64,000 nt of DNA from Candidatus Onthomonas avicola (GTDB lineage Bacteria; Bacillota; Clostridia; Oscillospirales; Oscillospiraceae), in contig DVJB01000062.1 of the NCBI GenBank assembly GCA_018710845.1, positions 1-64,000 of the forward strand. The letters run 5' to 3'. Made by a program: the position numbers and the translations under genes. Below are positions 31,518 to 40,224 of this stretch, piece after piece. Below the pieces are notes generated by a model, which was not told where the DNA came from, ran no database searches, and was given only the letters and a program-made list of their open reading frames with translations. Position 1 is the first letter of the stretch. Each line of letters opens with the position of its first letter.

Positions 31518-33149
31518 ATGCTGGACAAGACAAAACCGGACTGGTGGAAATCCGCCGTCTTCTATCAGATCTATCCCAAAAGCTTTCAGGATACCGACGG
31601 CGATGGCGTGGGGGACCTGCGCGGCATCCTCTCTCACCTGGACTATCTGGCCAAGCTCGGCGTAGACGGCATCTGGCTCTCACCGGTCTACGCCTCACCG
31701 CAGGCGGACAACGGCTACGATATCTCCGACTATCAGGCGATCAACTCGGATTTCGGCACGATGGAGGATATGGAGGAGCTGATTGCTCAGGCCCGGGCGC
31801 GCGGCATCTCCATCATCATGGACCTGGTGCTCAATCACACCTCGGACGAGCATCGCTGGTTCCAAGAGGCCTGTAAGAGCCGGGAGAACTCCTATCACGA
31901 CTACTACGTCTGGCGGGACGGCGCACCGGATATGCCGCCGAACGATATGAAGGCGGCCTTTGGCGGCTCTGCCTGGACCTATGTGCCCGCCTTGGGGCAG
32001 TACTATTTCCACCAGTTCGCCGTCAAGCAGCCGGACCTCAACTGGGACAACCCTGCCGTCCGCCGGGAGCTGTATCAGATGATCCGCTTCTGGATGGACA
32101 AGGGGATTGAGGGGTTCCGCCTGGACGTGATCGACCAGATCGCCAAGGACCCGGACCGGAAGATCACCGCAAACGGCCCGCGCCTGCACGAGTTTCTCCA
32201 GGAACTCTCCCGCGAGACGTTCCAGCGCCGCCCTGGCCTGGTCACGGTGGGGGAGGCCTGGGGCGCGAATGTGGAGCGGGCGCGGCTCTACAGCAACCAA
32301 GATGGCAGCGAGCTGTCCATGGTCTTCCAGTTTGAACAGATGGGCCTGGACCAGCAGCCGGGCGGAGAGAAATGGGATCTCGCCCCGCTGCCGCTGGTCC
32401 GGCTGAAGGAGAGCTTCGCCCACTGGCAGCAGGGCCTCTATGGACAGGGCTGGAACAGCCTTTTCCTGGATAACCACGACCTGCCGCGCATTGTCTCCCG
32501 CTGGGGAGACGACGGGAAATGGCGGGTGCGCTCGGCCAAGATGCTGGCGACCATGCTCCACGGGATGCAGGGAACGCCCTACATCTACCAGGGCGAGGAG
32601 CTGGGCATGACCAATATCCGCCTGCCCATCGAGCAGTATGTGGACATTGAGATTCACGGGATGTACGCCGAGCGCATTGCCCGGGGGGACAACCCGGCAG
32701 ATGTGATGGCCTCCATCTACGCCAAAGGCCGGGACAACGCCCGCACCCCGATGCAGTGGTCGGACGGGGAGAACGCCGGCTTCACGACGGGCACGCCATG
32801 GCTGCCGGTCAACCCGAACTACCGCGAGATCAACGCCGCGGCCGCCCTGGCTGACCCGGACTCCGTCTTCTACTACTATCAGAAGCTCATCCGCCTGCGC
32901 AAGGAGCACCCCATCTTCCGGGAGGGGGACTTCGAGCTGGTGGACGCCAAGAGCGAGCAGATCTTTGCCTACCTGCGCCGAACGGAGAATGAGACGTTGC
33001 TGGTGGCCTGTAATTTCACCGGCGAGACGGTTCCTTTTGTCTGGCCGGAGGGATTTGGGGAGGCTGCACTGTTGATCTCCAACTGCGGTGAGCCGGAGAA
33101 CGGGACCCTGCGCCCCTATGAGGCATTTATGCTGCTGGGAAGGCGGTGA
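31518..33149 (+). CDS. GH13 alpha-glucosidase (oligo-1,6-glucosidase/maltase-like)
   Basis: A 543-aa cytoplasmic GH13 enzyme of the oligo-1,6-glucosidase/trehalose-6-phosphate-hydrolase group. Motifs: WWKSAVFYQIYPKSF start, calcium-type DTDGDGVGDL, region I DLVLNHTSDEH, nucleophile region GFRLDVIDQI, acid/base VGEAWG, and FLDNHDLPR with the conserved HD. No signal peptide. It would split small alpha-glucosides left by the phosphorylase and pullulanase. Starts at ATG 31518 after AGGAGGAG; overlaps the HAD gene by 4 nt (GTGA). Exact linkage preference cannot be read from sequence. Confidence 0.92.
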   Translation: MLDKTKPDWWKSAVFYQIYPKSFQDTDGDGVGDLRGILSHLDYLAKLGVDGIWLSPVYASPQADNGYDISDYQAINSDFGTMEDMEELIAQARARGISIIMDLVLNHTSDEHRWFQEACKSRENSYHDYYVWRDGAPDMPPNDMKAAFGGSAWTYVPALGQYYFHQFAVKQPDLNWDNPAVRRELYQMIRFWMDKGIEGFRLDVIDQIAKDPDRKITANGPRLHEFLQELSRETFQRRPGLVTVGEAWGANVERARLYSNQDGSELSMVFQFEQMGLDQQPGGEKWDLAPLPLVRLKESFAHWQQGLYGQGWNSLFLDNHDLPRIVSRWGDDGKWRVRSAKMLATMLHGMQGTPYIYQGEELGMTNIRLPIEQYVDIEIHGMYAERIARGDNPADVMASIYAKGRDNARTPMQWSDGENAGFTTGTPWLPVNPNYREINAAAALADPDSVFYYYQKLIRLRKEHPIFREGDFELVDAKSEQIFAYLRRTENETLLVACNFTGETVPFVWPEGFGEAALLISNCGEPENGTLRPYEAFMLLGRR

Positions 33150-33895
33150 GCGGCTTGCGTTTTCAGAATTGCATCTTCGACCTCTACGGCACCCTGGTGG
33201 ATATTCACACTGACGAGGGAGACCCAGGGCTTTGGGAGAAGCTGGCCCTCTTTTATGGCTACTACAACGCCAGCTACACCCCGGACGAGCTGCGCATCGC
33301 CTTTCACCGTACCGTCAGTGCTCTGGAGGCCGGTCAGACCAGGCTGCGTCGGGACGCGCACGAGTGCTTTCCAGAGATCCCGATCGAGGAGGCCTTCGCC
33401 CGGCTCTACCGGGAGAAGGGGGTGGAGGCGGATCTGCCGCTCGCCGTCCACACCGGACAGTTCTTTCGCGTCCTCTCGACGGAGTACATCCGCCTCTATG
33501 ACGGGGCGATAGAGTTGCTGTGTCGGCTAAAGGCGGCCGGCAGGGGGGTCTATCTGCTGTCCAACGCGCAGCAAATTTTTACAGCGTACGAGGTGCGGGC
33601 GCTCGGGTTGTTCCCGTTGTTTGATGCGATCTACCTCTCCTCCGCCTGCGGATGCCGCAAGCCGGACGCCGCTTTTTTCCGCCTGCTGCTCGAGGAGCAG
33701 CGGATTGCCCCGGAGACAGCGGTGATGATCGGCAACGACGGCGTCACCGATATCGCTGGGGCAAAGGCCGTGGGGTTCTCTACCGTCTATATCCGCTCCA
33801 ACATCTCCCCACAGGAGCCGCTACCGGAGGCGGACTTCGTCTTGGAACGGATGGATTTGGCCCAGGTGGGGGAGATCCTCCTGCGGGAACAGTGA
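33146..33895 (+). CDS. HAD-superfamily hydrolase
   Basis: A 249-aa HAD phosphatase-type protein. Motif I is FDLYGTLVD with nucleophile Asp12; the usual second Asp is Tyr (DLYGT), as in some haloacid-dehalogenase-like members. Motif II LLSNAQ, motif III/IV CGCRKPDAAFF and MIGNDGVTDIAGAKAVG. A helical cap lies between about residues 18 and 100. GTG 33146 overlaps the glucosidase stop, so it is translated with the sugar genes; sugar-phosphate dephosphorylation is a plausible but unproven role. Confidence 0.85.
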   Translation: MSGLRFQNCIFDLYGTLVDIHTDEGDPGLWEKLALFYGYYNASYTPDELRIAFHRTVSALEAGQTRLRRDAHECFPEIPIEEAFARLYREKGVEADLPLAVHTGQFFRVLSTEYIRLYDGAIELLCRLKAAGRGVYLLSNAQQIFTAYEVRALGLFPLFDAIYLSSACGCRKPDAAFFRLLLEEQRIAPETAVMIGNDGVTDIAGAKAVGFSTVYIRSNISPQEPLPEADFVLERMDLAQVGEILLREQ

Positions 33896-33935
33896 GACAG
33901 GGACAGAAATTGTGCCCGAAGACGGAAAAAAGTGC

Positions 33936-33964
33936 TTGCATTTTTCAGTTCAATGTGATATTCT
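33936..33964 (+). promoter_or_regulatory. Extended -10 promoter for rplS
   Basis: TTGCAT (33936-33941) and TATTCT (33959-33964), spacer 17 nt, with TGA directly before the -10 box. It yields a leader of about 100 nt ahead of rplS. Confidence 0.65.
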
Positions 33965-33989
33965 TGAACAGTTGAAAAAGGGTGGTCCT

Positions 33990-34062
33990 CTGGCCTGTGC
34001 GCGGTATTGGGACGAATTAGTCAGCCGCGCGGTAATGCGGCGCCAAGAACACCTATAATACA
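33990..34062 (+). promoter_or_regulatory. Candidate ribosomal protein L19 leader
   Basis: In the rplS 5' UTR, GCGCGG (33999-34004) can pair with CCGCGC (34025-34030), or instead GCCGC (34024-34028) with GCGGC (34037-34041). The two folds exclude each other, as expected for an autoregulatory leader. L19 leaders are a known class in Firmicutes; membership here is inferred from position and size, not from a covariance-model match. Confidence 0.45.
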
Positions 34063-34074
34063 GGAGGAAAATCC

Positions 34075-34416
34075 ATGGATCTGATCAAACTGCTTGACCA
34101 GCAGAACGTGAAGGCCGAGGCCCCCGAGATTCGCGTGGGCGATACGGTTCGCGTTCACATCAAGGTGACCGAGGGCACGAAGGAGCGCATCCAGGTCTTC
34201 GAGGGCACCGTGATTGCCAAAAAGCACGGCGGTGTCAACGAGACGTTCACCGTCCGCCGCATCTCCTACGGCGTAGGCGTGGAGAAGGTCTTCCCGGTCC
34301 ACTCTCCCAACGTGGTGAAGGTGGAGACGGTCCGCAAGGGCAAGGTGCGCCGCGCCAAGCTGTACTATCTGCGTGACCGCGTGGGTAAGGCTGCCAAGGT
34401 GAAGGAGAAGCTTTAA
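34075..34416 (+). CDS. rplS: 50S ribosomal protein L19
   Basis: A 113-aa ribosomal protein with the L19 core [23 protein letters not shown] and [20 protein letters not shown], and the C-terminal [17 protein letters not shown]. It sits at the 30S/50S interface. Strong SD (AGGAGG) before ATG 34075. rimM and trmD, its usual upstream partners, are absent; instead it has its own promoter, leader and terminator. Confidence 0.98.
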   Translation: MDLIKLLDQQNVKAEAPEIRVGDTVRVHIKVTEGTKERIQVFEGTVIAKKHGGVNETFTVRRISYGVGVEKVFPVHSPNVVKVETVRKGKVRRAKLYYLRDRVGKAAKVKEKL

Positions 34417-34428
34417 TTCAGATTGCAG

Positions 34429-34457
34429 GAAAAGGGGCGGGAGACCGTCCCTTTTTT
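34429..34457 (+). terminator. Terminator of rplS
   Basis: AAAGGGGCGG (34431-34440) pairs with CCGTCCCTTT (34445-34454) (one G-T) around a GAGA tetraloop, inside a T-run ending at 34457. Confidence 0.85.
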
Positions 34458-34491
34458 GCATCCTGTGTGACAGATGACAGGGAGGGACGAC

Positions 34492-35370
34492 ATGCAAGTA
34501 CAGTGGTATCCGGGCCATATGGCCAAGACGCGGCGGATGATCGTCGAACAGCTGAAGCTGATCGACCTGGCAGTGGAGATTCTGGATGCCCGTATCCCGG
34601 TCTCCAGCCGGAACCCTGACCTGGACAGTATGCTCGGCAGCAAGCCGCGCCTGATTGTCCTCAACCGGTCTGACCAGGCGGACGGGCAGATGAACCGCCG
34701 CTGGGCGGAATGGTTCCGGGGACAGGGATACCAAGTCCTGCTGACCGACTGCCGTTCCGGGGCCGGGGTGAGTCAGTTTGCCCCCACTGTCCGGGCTGCG
34801 CTGCGCGAGCAGATTGCCCGTTGGGTAGAGAAGGGACAGGTGGGCCGCCCGATTCGCGTGATGGTTGCCGGTGTGCCCAACGTGGGAAAGTCCACCTTTA
34901 TCAACCAGGTGTCCGGGCGCAAGTCCGCCAAGGCGCAGAACCGCCCCGGGGTCACCCGAGGCAAACAGTGGATTACGGTGGACGGCGGCCTGGAGCTTCT
35001 GGACACACCGGGTATCCTCTGGCCCAAGTTTGAGGACCCCACCGTGGGGCTGCATCTGGCCTATACTGGCGCGGTGAAAGACGATATCATGGATCTCGAG
35101 ACGCTGGCCTCCGGCCTGATGGGGCTGCTGGCCCGCCGATATCCCGAGGCCATCGAGGGGCGGTATAAGATTACGATTGCGCCGGACGCCCAGGACTGGG
35201 AACTGCTAGAGTCCGCCGGCCGCAGGCGGGGATTCTTGATCTCCGGAGGAGAGGTGGACCTGGAGCGGATGAGCCGCGTTCTGCTGGAGGAGTACCGGTC
35301 GGGAAAATTGGGACGCTTTACGCTGGAGAGTCCGCCGGGAAAAGAGGAGCAGACGGATGCGGCCCAATGA
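34492..35370 (+). CDS. rbgA: Ribosome biogenesis GTPase RbgA (YlqF)
   Basis: A 292-aa circularly permuted GTPase needed for late 50S assembly. The motif order G4-G5-G1-G3 is visible: N-terminal QWYPGHMAK, G4 LNRSD, then P-loop GVPNVGKST and DTPGILWP. The C-terminal RNA-binding domain follows (RRRGFLISGGEVDLERMS). Start ATG 34492 has GGAGG 6 nt upstream, better than the in-frame ATG 34474. It overlaps rnhB by 14 nt, the classic rplS-rbgA-rnhB order of Firmicutes. Confidence 0.95.
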   Translation: MQVQWYPGHMAKTRRMIVEQLKLIDLAVEILDARIPVSSRNPDLDSMLGSKPRLIVLNRSDQADGQMNRRWAEWFRGQGYQVLLTDCRSGAGVSQFAPTVRAALREQIARWVEKGQVGRPIRVMVAGVPNVGKSTFINQVSGRKSAKAQNRPGVTRGKQWITVDGGLELLDTPGILWPKFEDPTVGLHLAYTGAVKDDIMDLETLASGLMGLLARRYPEAIEGRYKITIAPDAQDWELLESAGRRRGFLISGGEVDLERMSRVLLEEYRSGKLGRFTLESPPGKEEQTDAAQ

Positions 35371-35992
35371 GACCGGTGCGCGCGACCTCTGGGCAGAGGA
35401 GGAGCACCTCTTCGCGCGGGAGGGGACGCTGCGCCTGTGCGGTGTGGACGAGGCGGGGGCCGGCCCGCTGGCCGGAGCGGTGTTTGCCGCGGCGGTCATC
35501 CTGCCGCGCGGTCTGGTGCTGCCAGGATTGGACGATTCCAAGCGGCTGACCGAGCGCCGCCGGGAGGCGCTGTTTCCCCTCATCCAGGAGAAGGCGGTCG
35601 CCTGGGCAGTTGCCTGGGCGGATGAGCGGGAGATTGATGAGATCAATATTCTCAACGCGCGCATGCTTGCCATGGAGCGAGCCATTGCCCAGCTGGACCC
35701 GCCGGCGGAGTTCGCCCTGATCGACGGCAACTGCGGCCGGGGCATCTCCTGCCCGCACGAGACGCTGGTCAAGGGAGACAGTCGCAGCGCCAGTATCGCC
35801 GCCGCCTCCATTCTGGCCAAGGTGAGCCGCGACCGCTATATGTGCCAGATGGCCGAGCAGTATCCGGAGTACCACTTTGAGCGTCACAAGGGCTATCCCA
35901 CCAAGCTGCACTATGAGATGCTCGCGCGCTACGGCCCCTGCCCCATCCACCGGAAGAGCTTTTTGAAGAAATTCTATGAGCAGAGGAACTGA
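35357..35992 (+). CDS. rnhB: Ribonuclease HII
   Basis: A 211-aa enzyme cutting RNA in RNA-DNA hybrids, including single ribonucleotides misincorporated in DNA. Catalytic acids Asp31-Glu32 in GVDEAGAGPLAG and Asp123 in ALIDGNCG; GDSRSASIAAASILAKVSRD carries the conserved Ser-rich helix and fourth acid. C terminus HYEMLARYGPCPIHRKSF is typical. ATG 35357 lies within the end of rbgA and the gene overlaps yraN by 17 nt, indicating translational coupling. Confidence 0.95.
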   Translation: MRPNETGARDLWAEEEHLFAREGTLRLCGVDEAGAGPLAGAVFAAAVILPRGLVLPGLDDSKRLTERRREALFPLIQEKAVAWAVAWADEREIDEINILNARMLAMERAIAQLDPPAEFALIDGNCGRGISCPHETLVKGDSRSASIAAASILAKVSRDRYMCQMAEQYPEYHFERHKGYPTKLHYEMLARYGPCPIHRKSFLKKFYEQRN

Positions 35993-36350
35993 GCGCTGCC
36001 TGGGCGCCTGGGGTGAGGCGCTGGCCGCCCGCTGGCTTTACCGACAAGGCTTCACCCTGCTCGCGCACGGCTTTCGCTGCCGGGAGGGGGAGATTGACCT
36101 GATTGCCCGGAAGGACGACCTGCTCGCTGTGGTGGAGGTCAAGCTCCGTTCCGGCCGGTGGGAGGCGGGCGCGGCGGCGGTGACCGAGCGCAAGCAGCGG
36201 CGCATCCGCACGGCGCTGGGACGCTATCTGCTCGCGCACCCGGAGCTCTCCGACTGCCGGATCCGCTTTGACGTCTGTCAGATCACCGCGCCGGACGGAA
36301 CCAGTACGGCCCGGCCTGAGCTGGATTACCTGGAAAATGCCTTTTACTGA
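35976..36350 (+). CDS. YraN family protein (UPF0102)
   Basis: A 124-aa protein with the restriction-endonuclease-like core typical of YraN: LGAWGEALAARWL, then GEIDLIARKDDLLAVVEVKLR (acidic E-D-ExK pattern) and a helix with RKQRRIRTA. Function unproven; proposed nuclease linked to recombination. Overlaps the end of rnhB, as in many Firmicutes where yraN follows rnhB. Ends 228 nt before thrC. Confidence 0.88.
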   Translation: MSRGTERCLGAWGEALAARWLYRQGFTLLAHGFRCREGEIDLIARKDDLLAVVEVKLRSGRWEAGAAAVTERKQRRIRTALGRYLLAHPELSDCRIRFDVCQITAPDGTSTARPELDYLENAFY

Positions 36351-36444
36351 GCGGCGTACGCCGCTGTTCGACCGTTTTCCGCCGCACAGTGGGCTATTAT
36401 GGAAAAGAAACGGATGGGGAAGCGTATTTTCTCCCCGAGGAAAC

Positions 36445-36473
36445 TTGACCGGAGAGCGGTTTAATGCAATAAT
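36445..36473 (+). promoter_or_regulatory. Promoter for thrC
   Basis: TTGACC (36445-36450) and AATAAT (36468-36473), spacer 17 nt. The ~100-nt leader that follows (36480-36578) is extremely GC-rich with several overlapping GGCC/CCCGGG palindromes. I see no T-box or known riboswitch motif in it. Confidence 0.65.
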
Positions 36474-36578
36474 GAATTGTCTCGGGCCGCGGCGCGCCTG
36501 CCGGCCCGGGCCTTCGGGAGCGGGCCGTCCCCGGGCGTGCCATGCCCCGCATCCTGACATGAGGACAGTGAAGCGAGT

Positions 36579-38066
36579 ATGTACTATGTAAGCACGAGAA
36601 ATAAAAAGCTGGAGTTCACGCCGGCGCAGGCGATCTCGCAGGGCCTCTCCCGCGAGGGAGGGCTGTTTCTGCCCGCCTCTCTGCCGCGGCTGCCGGGGCA
36701 TGCGTTAGAGAACCTGAAAAATATGTCCTACCAGCAGCGGGCGGTGTACATTATGGGACTGTATCTGACCCATTTCACCACCTCTGAGCTGACGGCCTAT
36801 ACGGCGAAAGCCTATGGACCGGAGAAGTTTGACACCCGCGCGGTGGCGCCGGTGCACCGGGTGGACGATAAGACCTACTGCCTGGAGCTCTGGCACGGCC
36901 CTACCTGTGCGTTTAAGGATATGGCCCTGCAAATGCTGCCCTATCTGCTGACGGCCTCCATGCGCAAGAACTACGATAACCGCACCGTCTGCGTGCTGGT
37001 CGCCACCTCCGGCGATACCGGCAAGGCCGCTATGGAGGGCTTTCGGGATGTCGATCAGACCCGAATTCTCGTCTTCTACCCCAAGGACGGCGTCTCTGAG
37101 GTGCAGGCCCTCCAGATGAAGACCCAGGAGGGGGAGAATGTCGGTGTCTGCTCGGTTGTCGGCAACTTTGACGACGTACAGACCGGTGTCAAGCAGCTCT
37201 TTTCCGACGAGGAGCTGCGGGCGCAGCTGGAGAAAGAGGGCATTTTCCTCTCCTCGGCCAACTCTATCAACTGGGGGCGCGTCCTGCCGCAGATCGTCTA
37301 TTATGTCTCTGCCTACTGTGATCTGCTGCGCGACGGGGCGGTCGCCCCGGGAGAGCCGATCAACGTCTGCGTACCCACCGGAAACTTCGGCAACATTCTG
37401 GCAGCTTACTACGCGCGGGAGATGGGCGTGCCGATCGCCCGGCTGATCTGCGCCTCCAACAGCAACAATGTCCTCACCGATTTTCTGCAGACCGGTACAT
37501 ATGATAAGAACAGGACGTTCTTCAACACGATCTCCCCGTCGATGGATATCCTGATCTCCAGCAATCTAGAGCGGTTGCTGTACTCGCTTTCAGACGGAGA
37601 TGACCGGCGCGTGGCGGGCTATATGGAGCAGCTGAATGCCACGGGCGCGTATACGGTGGACGAGGATATTCGCAAGAAGCTCCAGTCCCTCTTTGCCGCC
37701 GGCTATGCCAACGAGGAGGAGACCAAGGCGGCTATCGGCCGGCTCTGGCAGGAGCAGAACTACCTGATCGACACGCACACGGCGGTCGCCTTCCACGTCC
37801 TCGAGCGCTACCGCGCCGAGAGCGGAGACGAGACGACGACCGTGGTGGCCTCGACAGCTAGCCCCTTCAAGTTCTGCGACGCAGTGCTCGAGGCGATCGG
37901 TGTGACCGACCTGGCACAGGGCGCCGCGCTGCTCGACCAGCTCTCCGAGGTCACCGGCATCGCAATCCCACGTCCCCTAGCCGGGCTGCGCGACAAGCCG
38001 GTCCGCTTTGAGGGCTGGGTGCAGAAGGAGCAGATGAAGTCGGTCGTCAACGGATTTTTGAAGTAA
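36579..38066 (+). CDS. thrC: Threonine synthase
   Basis: A 495-aa PLP enzyme converting O-phosphohomoserine to threonine. It is the longer (yeast/E. coli-like) type with N-terminal TRNKKLEFTPAQAISQGLSREGGLF. The Schiff-base lysine is K113 in HGPTCAFKDMALQ, with ATSGDTGKAAMEGF, SANSINWGRVLPQ and VPTGNFGN phosphate-binding loops. ATG 36579 is unique but its SD (GAGGA ~13 nt away) is weak. The last base of its TAA is the first base of the phosphoesterase ATG, coupling the two genes. No homoserine genes are nearby. Confidence 0.95.
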   Translation: MYYVSTRNKKLEFTPAQAISQGLSREGGLFLPASLPRLPGHALENLKNMSYQQRAVYIMGLYLTHFTTSELTAYTAKAYGPEKFDTRAVAPVHRVDDKTYCLELWHGPTCAFKDMALQMLPYLLTASMRKNYDNRTVCVLVATSGDTGKAAMEGFRDVDQTRILVFYPKDGVSEVQALQMKTQEGENVGVCSVVGNFDDVQTGVKQLFSDEELRAQLEKEGIFLSSANSINWGRVLPQIVYYVSAYCDLLRDGAVAPGEPINVCVPTGNFGNILAAYYAREMGVPIARLICASNSNNVLTDFLQTGTYDKNRTFFNTISPSMDILISSNLERLLYSLSDGDDRRVAGYMEQLNATGAYTVDEDIRKKLQSLFAAGYANEEETKAAIGRLWQEQNYLIDTHTAVAFHVLERYRAESGDETTTVVASTASPFKFCDAVLEAIGVTDLAQGAALLDQLSEVTGIAIPRPLAGLRDKPVRFEGWVQKEQMKSVVNGFLK

Positions 38067-38758
38067 TGGCCCTGTTTGCCATCGGGGACCCGCACCTCTC
38101 GTTTGCGGCCGACAAACCGATGGATGTCTTTGGCCCAGCCTGGCAAAACCACGCCGAGCGGCTGAGAGAGGGTTTCCTGGGCAGCGTCCGTTCAGAGGAC
38201 ACCGTCGTCCTGGCCGGGGACCTGAGCTGGAGCATGCGCCTGGAGGACTGCGGGCCGGACTTCCGGTTTCTCGACGGCCTGCCCGGACAGGTCAAGCTGA
38301 TCGTCAAGGGGAACCACGATTACTGGTGGACGACGGCCCAGAAGATGGAGCGCTTTTTCCACCAGCAGGGACTGGAGTCCCTCCGCCTGCTGCATAACAA
38401 CTGCTGGCTGTACGGCGATGTGGCCCTGTGTGGCACGCGGGGCTGGTTTCTCGAGGAGCGGCCGCAGGCGCAGGATGAGAAACTGCTGCGCCGGGAGTGT
38501 ATCCGGTTGGAGGCGTCGCTGCGGGCGGCCGGGGAGCGGGAGAAGATTGTCTTTCTCCACTATCCGCCCATCTATCAGGGCTATCAGTGTCCGCCCATTC
38601 TGGCGCTGCTGCGGCGGTATGGCGTTCGGCGGTGCTATTATGCCCATCTGCACGGCCCGGCCTGCCGCCTGGCCTTTCAGGGTGAACGGGGCGGGACGGA
38701 GTTTTTCCTGATTTCCGCCGACTATTTGGGATTTGTGCCAAAAAAAATTTTGGACTGA
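38066..38758 (+). CDS. Calcineurin-like metallophosphoesterase
   Basis: A 230-aa phosphoesterase with the full metal-binding set: GDPHLS (motif I, D-x-H), AGDLSWSM (motif II, GD), KGNHDYWW (GNHD), FLHYPP and YAHLHGPA (the last normally GHxH, here AHLH). No signal peptide, so it is cytoplasmic. Substrate unknown. It starts in the stop codon of thrC (TAATG) and is followed by the tig promoter region. Confidence 0.9.
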   Translation: MALFAIGDPHLSFAADKPMDVFGPAWQNHAERLREGFLGSVRSEDTVVLAGDLSWSMRLEDCGPDFRFLDGLPGQVKLIVKGNHDYWWTTAQKMERFFHQQGLESLRLLHNNCWLYGDVALCGTRGWFLEERPQAQDEKLLRRECIRLEASLRAAGEREKIVFLHYPPIYQGYQCPPILALLRRYGVRRCYYAHLHGPACRLAFQGERGGTEFFLISADYLGFVPKKILD

Positions 38759-38781
38759 GCCGGTCTTTTCACAAAAAACAG

Positions 38782-38818
38782 TGGAAATCCGCAGGAAAGT
38801 CTGATACAATATCAGACT
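38782..38818 (+). promoter_or_regulatory. tig promoter overlapped by a 21-nt perfect palindrome
   Basis: Extended -10 TGATACAAT (TACAAT at 38805-38810) with a weak -35 TGGAAA (38782-38787) 17 nt upstream. Lying over the -10 box is AGTCTGATA-CAA-TATCAGACT (38798-38818), 9-bp perfect arms around 3 nt. It is a typical repressor-operator geometry but differs from CIRCE and from the direct-repeat CtsR heptads. Alternatively it forms a hairpin at the 5' end of the mRNA. Confidence 0.7.
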
Positions 38819-38875
38819 GATGATTTTGTAAAGTCAGAGCGCCGCTCCAGGCGCCTGCAGAGGAGGAGCATCCCC

Positions 38876-40210
38876 ATGAATCTGAAGAATGTAGAGAAAA
38901 AAGAGCATAATACCGCTGACCTGACGATTGAGATCTCCGGCGCCGAGTTCCAGGACGCCGTTGACAAGGTCTATCGCAAGGTCAAGGGGCAGATCACCCT
39001 GCCCGGCTTCCGTAAGGGCAAGGCCCCGCGCAAGCTGGTGGAAAAGATGTATGGCGCGGATGTATTCTATGAGGACGCGCTGGAGGAGCTCTCTCCCGCC
39101 ATTATGGAGGAGATCGGCAAGCAGGAGGACCTCGAGCTGGTCGGCTATCCCAAGACGGATGTCAAGTCCATGGGTCCGGAAGGGGCGGAGCTGGTCATCA
39201 CAGTCGGCCTGATGCCGGTGGCTAAGCTCGGTCAGTACAAGGAGATCCCGGCACCCCGTCAGGAGGTCTCCGTCTCGGAGGAAGAGGTTGAGACAGCGCT
39301 GAAGCCCTACATCAGCCGTGCGACCGCGCAGGTCTCCGTGGACCGCCCGATTCAGGAGGGCGATACCGCGGTGATCGACTTTGAGGGCTTTGTCGACGGC
39401 GTTGCCTTTGAGGGCGGCAAGGGGGAGAACCACGAGCTGAAGATCGGCTCTGGAACCTTTATCCCCGGCTTTGAGGAGCAGCTGGTGGGCGTCTCCGCCG
39501 GTGAGGAGAAGGACGTGAACGTCACCTTCCCGGAGCAGTATCACGCCGCCGACCTGGCCGGCAAGGAGGCCGTCTTCCACTGCAAGGTCCATGAGGTCAA
39601 GGAGGAGCAGGTCCCCGAGCTCGATGACGAGTTTGCCAAGGACGTCTCCGAGTTTGAGACGTTTGAGGAGCTCAGGGCGGACCTGAAGGCCAAGGCCCTC
39701 GAGCGCAAGGAGAAGGAGGCGGAGAACGCCTTCCATCAGGCGGTTCTCACCGCCGCCATCAACAACGCGGAGATGGATATTCCCGAGACCATGGTGGAGT
39801 ACGAGACTGACCGCATGATGGAGAACTACGAGTCCCGCCTGCAGGGAGCCGGCATCACCTTTGACCAGTACCTGAATATGATGGGCACCAACCGGACGGA
39901 GTTCCGCCGGAACGTCCGCGCCGATGCGCTGCGCCAGATTCAGGTGGACCTGCTGCTGCGCGCCGTGGCGGATGCCGAGGGCCTGGAGGCCACAGAGGAA
40001 GAAGTTGAGGCGCACGTCAAAGAACTGAGTGAGCAGTACGGCATGGAGGCGGACAAGATCAAGGCTGCCATCGACGCCGAGACGCTCGCGCGCGATGTTC
40101 GGGTGGACAAGGCTGCCAAGGTGATCTATGACAGCGCCGTGCCGGTCGCTCCGGAGGAGCCCGCCAGCCAGGGAGAAGAGAAGACGGAGAAGAAGTCAGA
40201 CGAGGAATAA
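38876..40210 (+). CDS. tig: Trigger factor
   Basis: A 444-aa ribosome-bound chaperone and peptidyl-prolyl isomerase. The N-terminal ribosome-binding loop GFRKGKAPRKLVEKMYG is intact, the FKBP-type PPIase domain spans about 160-245 (GDTAVIDFEGFVDG, PGFEEQLVG), and the C-terminal arms end in an acidic/lysine tail. Strong SD (GAGGAGGAG). Heads the tig-clpP-clpX-lon proteostasis cluster and has a palindrome over its promoter. Confidence 0.97.
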   Translation: MNLKNVEKKEHNTADLTIEISGAEFQDAVDKVYRKVKGQITLPGFRKGKAPRKLVEKMYGADVFYEDALEELSPAIMEEIGKQEDLELVGYPKTDVKSMGPEGAELVITVGLMPVAKLGQYKEIPAPRQEVSVSEEEVETALKPYISRATAQVSVDRPIQEGDTAVIDFEGFVDGVAFEGGKGENHELKIGSGTFIPGFEEQLVGVSAGEEKDVNVTFPEQYHAADLAGKEAVFHCKVHEVKEEQVPELDDEFAKDVSEFETFEELRADLKAKALERKEKEAENAFHQAVLTAAINNAEMDIPETMVEYETDRMMENYESRLQGAGITFDQYLNMMGTNRTEFRRNVRADALRQIQVDLLLRAVADAEGLEATEEEVEAHVKELSEQYGMEADKIKAAIDAETLARDVRVDKAAKVIYDSAVPVAPEEPASQGEEKTEKKSDEE

Positions 40211-40224
40211 AACCATCCTCCTGT

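Noticed and set aside
29464..31698. 744-aa open frame on the minus strand opposite glgP
   Set aside because: A shadow of the phosphorylase codon bias; no recognisable domain and no promoter or SD.
36474..36578. T-box or threonine-rich leader peptide before thrC
   Set aside because: The GC-rich leader has palindromes but no T-box sequence and no run of threonine codons.
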